Shown one piece after another: positions 60,566 through 64,000 of a stretch of 64,000 nt of DNA. Each line of letters starts with the position of its first letter. Position 1 is the stretch's first letter. This DNA comes from Plecoglossus altivelis. Lineage: Eukaryota; Chordata; Actinopteri; Osmeriformes; Plecoglossidae. Below the pieces are notes generated by a model. The model saw only the letters and a program-made list of their open reading frames with translations. It was not told the DNA's origin and made no database searches. The translations under genes were made by a program, and so were the position numbers. Location of the stretch: NCBI GenBank assembly GCA_036571765.1, contig BROE01000013.1:6359183-6423182 (forward strand), given 5' to 3'.

Positions 60566-62228
60566 CAGATGGGGGGTGCGCCACTGGCTTGTGGCTGGGT
60601 GTCTCCCTCCCCAGGGCCTGTTGTGGACCGACACTGCGGTGGGTGTTTAAGCAGTGTGGGTCGTCTTGAGAGGAGACGGTCCATCTGTGTGGGGGCGGCC
60701 AGCCCACGCTCCTCACTGGGGATTCCCATTACCCTGATTGATCGTTTCCTCAAACTCCTCCTTTGATTCATGCATTCCATATGAGCTTTAATGAGCCACC
60801 GTCCGTATGGCACCGAGGAGGGCATCTGTGCAGTCGGCCCTGCACTCTCCCAGTACACAGCTAATGGAGAGAAAAAAAAAACACACACACACCCTGGATA
60901 CTGTACACACACGCGCGCTCGTAGTCGAACACAGGCCTCTGGGGACACTTGGGGACATGCATCGTCTGTGCGTGTGTGTCCACTCCTGTCCTTTCCTTTG
61001 TAGAATTAACATATTCACCTGGTTTTCCTGTTTGCGCATGCTAAAACGCCAGATGAGTGCCTCGCTCTCCGGTACAAGGACTCAGGGTGGAAGGCTGGCG
61101 GAAATGTGCGCTGAAATGTGAAGTGCTCCTTTTATTTAGTCTCCCACAGAGAAGACAGACAGCTTTATTGCTGCATACACAACTTTTATTTACAACCCCG
61201 CTCCCTCCATACAGTCTCTGTCATCCTCTTTTTATAGCACAAGCAGAATGATAACGATGGGAACAATAATAACTACCATATAAAAAGGCTTAGCAGTTGC
61301 GGGTCTGAGTGAGGTAACACCATCGTCATATGTTGCACACGACTCCCATGGCGGGTTGGATTGCGATTTATTCTATGGAATGAAACTTTGGTTTGATACT
61401 TAGAGATTTTTTACTTTGGGAATAGTTTGAAGATTTCATTTGGAATGTTGTGTAGTGTCACATTGATATGTTCCGTAGCTGTTGGCTGAGTTCTCTGACC
61501 GTTCTTAGGTGCCGTAAACAAGCCTTTTTCAGGTTTTCTTGGTGTGGAGAGAGGGCTTTACACCTTCAACTGATCTAAAAATGTTTGCGTGCCCATATGT
61601 ATGCTTATCTAAACATCTCATATTTGCTGAGCAAATATCATTACGCCTATATTTTATTGCAACAAAATTGTACCAATACTAACTGGCATCCAAAGACATT
61701 AACATTTGATCTCAAAATAAAAGCTCCTTTTTTTACCTCTGTGTATGATGTGATTCATTTGGCTCCATGGGTCACCTTGGTTTCAGTCCAATTTGAAACT
61801 ACCGTTGCTCCCGTTTTTTTAAAGACTTTGGACAAATATCCTTGTCCATACTATTGGACGGTAATGCGAAACAATCAAGTTGAAGATACAAACTTACACG
61901 GAGTAGATTTATATGTGTTGGTGAATGTTTGTATGTGTGAAAAGCTACACCAGTGTTCCAGTGGAGATGAACTGCAGATGAACTAACTGTGAATAATCCG
62001 CCTCATAAACACAGTCTCCTCTGCGTTATGGAACAGGGAGAATAAATGAGCATTTGCTAAACACATTAGATCAGACCAGCCTTGACTCATACAGCTCTGC
62101 AGTGCAGCGACGCATGCAGCGACACACCAGGGTGGCCAAGGGTGTGTGAGTTAGTGTGCGTTAGAAAGGAGTGGGTATCTGTGTATGTCTGTGAAAGCAA
62201 AGAAGGGGGAGCGTGTGAGAGTGAGAAT

Positions 62229-62284
62229 GTGTGTGTGTGTGTGTATGTTTGTATGCTGTGTGTGTATGTGTGTGTGTGTGTGTG
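62229..62284. repeat. Interrupted (GT)n / TGTA repeat
   Basis: Two GT runs joined by a TATGTTTGTATGCTG segment. Confidence 0.9.
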
Positions 62285-63235
62285 CAAGCTATGTTGTATC
62301 CAACCTACTCCTGGCCTCCAGCAGTTCCCAGATTCAACCTGGCTGCAATCAGATGCTGTCATCCTACCTGGCCCGTGCCAAAATCCTGTCACAGGGCCTC
62401 CATGTTGCATGTGGAGAGATCTGTCTCTAGAGGTCACTGCAGTTCCATCGGTGACAGATGCAGCTGGGGCCACCAGCACACAATAACACGGCCACTTAGA
62501 CAAAAGGGATGAGAGGTAGAGAGAGATAGAGAAATGAAAAAAAGAATTCTTCCCCCATTTTTTTTTTGCACAACACTGTCCAATGGCCACCCCCTCCCTC
62601 CCTCCCTGCCCCACCCACCCTCTGACCTTGTTGTCGCATTCAGGAGAGAGACCGGTGAGGTCAGAAGAATCTAAATTCACCAGCGTGTGCTGAGTCTGTA
62701 CGCTGTCACAACCTGCCTTTAGCTTCTCTTTGAACTGTGAAAGTGTGAAGGTGATCTGTATAGATTTACTTACTTACTAACTGCATTACTGTACTACTTT
62801 ACTGTTGCTACTAGAAATAGGTGAATTAAAGTGAAAGCTGGAATTTGTCAAATCAGTTCTACCTGGAGTTAATACACTCGTCTTATAAGTAAAGAAAAGT
62901 TGAGCTAAGACATTTTATTTGAAAAAAACACTTTAAAAAATGTGTTGTACTAAGAACTTCTGCTGCTTAAGTACTGGGACAGTTCACCAGTCATAGATGA
63001 AAGAGACTCAAAATACCTATGGAAGCCTCAACCATTCCTCAAATGTTTTCATGCTTTTCACATTCAGTTTTAATCTTGTGCCCAAGTTAAAAAAGGAAAA
63101 CATGGCCCCTGCAAGGCCCCAGTTCCCCACTAATTCTATTACAGTTGGTTATTTTTGAAAGTCCATTTTCTAAACATTTACTGTCAGTAGAACACTGGGA
63201 GCTGCTGTTCCTTATGCTTTGTTTGTATTGTGGTT

Positions 63236-63306
63236 GTGGTCGCATTGGGGTTGAACCCGCTACCCAGTAAGCCAGTGGCGGATACACGAACCGCTGTGCC
63301 AAGTTT
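63236..63306 (-). mobile_element. tRNA-derived SINE head (Pol III A and B boxes)
   Basis: On the minus strand an A box TGGCACAGCGG (63301-63291) and a B box GGTTCAACCCC (63257-63247) both match the Pol III consensus exactly and start 44 nt apart, the tRNA spacing. No cloverleaf closes, so a SINE or tRNA-like relic is more likely than a tRNA gene. The family and the 3' tail boundary are not determined. Confidence 0.55.
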
Positions 63307-64000
63307 AAAATTAGTAACAAATTTAATATGTTTTGTGCTTGGCATACGGTGCCTCGGAGAGTGCAAAACTGGGCTGATACTTTGTCGCACGGTCTCACTG
63401 GAAGACCACAAGGAGGCTGACTTTTTGGAAAGTCAGTTGACAGACAGGGCACAAAAGGAAGTGAAATACAGAGCAGATGGAGATAATACGCAGGAAGAAA
63501 AGGGACTGTCCCGGGACCACCAACATGAAAGCGACTCGCACACTCTGCTCTTCCTTGTGAAGAAGTGAAAACGTCCTCTCGTTGCTCCACACGCTCATAT
63601 TCCCAGAGGCAGAAACCTCAAAACCCAAACTATTAGCATGACCTAAATGACAGAACCATGCTTTTGTAAATGGAATAATAGTTGGGGAAATATGATTTAT
63701 GACTTTCATTTTAAGTATCACTATCCCCATAACTCCTAATACAGGGAAAATATGTGTTTTCACTATCAGAGCCCTCCCACATTGCCTTATGGGCTGCTAA
63801 AGCATGGAAAAGAACATATTGGTGTCATAAATCTACATTTTACATTCGACCATTCCAACCCAGAATATGATTACGCCAGGGACAATTGTGAAGGAGTGAA
63901 ACCAAAAAGAGGGATTAGGACATGACTGACTTTGACACAAAGCCAATAAGTTTTGTTAATGCCGCTGAAGTCATTTCTATGAATAGTCCTCCGATCTCTT

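Larger units (their letters stand above)
58469..64000. other. Gene-free right end of the window
   Basis: No confirmed gene. AT-rich, CNE-like blocks at 58480-58760 and 59455-59585, several dinucleotide repeats, one exon-like segment at 60077-60142 and one tRNA-derived element at 63247-63301. No Iroquois homeodomain coding sequence is present. Confidence 0.5.

Noticed and set aside
62087..62680. 197-codon minus-strand open frame
   Set aside because: Much of it translates the GT/CA repeat (THTHT, YTHS); no domain.
28300..64000. irx6 or another Iroquois gene
   Set aside because: No homeodomain-like coding segment in any frame; the cluster, if syntenic, begins beyond the right edge.

Overview
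This is a vertebrate genomic window, almost certainly from a ray-finned fish. Coding sequence is broken into short exons with GT-AG introns, intergenic DNA is rich in dinucleotide repeats, and three recognisable vertebrate genes lie head-to-tail on the minus strand. The order slc6a2 - lpcat2 - mmp2 matches human 16q12.2, where IRX6, IRX5 and IRX3 lie beyond MMP2. The compact introns and the differences from the human proteins point to a teleost; the species cannot be named from the sequence alone.

Layout. (1) 1-4.8 kb: the first three coding exons of slc6a2 (noradrenaline transporter), running off the left edge. (2) 4.8-9.6 kb: intergenic, nothing coding. (3) 9.6-16.5 kb: complete lpcat2 (lyso-PAF acetyltransferase / lysophosphatidylcholine acyltransferase 2), 14 coding exons and 527 codons, with a 3'UTR and poly(A) signal; a 32-bp minisatellite fills most of one intron. 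(4) 16.5-28.3 kb: complete mmp2 (gelatinase A, 72-kDa type IV collagenase), 13 coding exons and 658 codons. I reconstructed the exons of all three genes base by base; every junction keeps the reading frame. (5) 28.3-64 kb: about 36 kb without a recognisable protein gene. It contains simple repeats, G/C homopolymers, a 0.66-kb tandem duplication, an N gap flanked by two noisy versions of the same sequence, a tRNA-derived element, and AT-rich blocks with octamer and TAATTA motifs. By synteny this should be the mmp2-to-irx6 side of the Irx regulatory desert, but no irx exon is visible here.

The genes do not form one pathway. Slc6a2 recaptures noradrenaline at the plasma membrane, Lpcat2 remodels phospholipids and makes PAF in the ER and on lipid droplets, and Mmp2 is secreted and degrades gelatin and collagen IV. 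They are neighbours through ancient synteny. No new multi-gene system was found. The points most worth a second look are the higher-order minisatellite in lpcat2, the two duplicated or possibly misassembled stretches at 54-58 kb, an exon-like segment at 60.1 kb, and unresolved transcript ends of mmp2.
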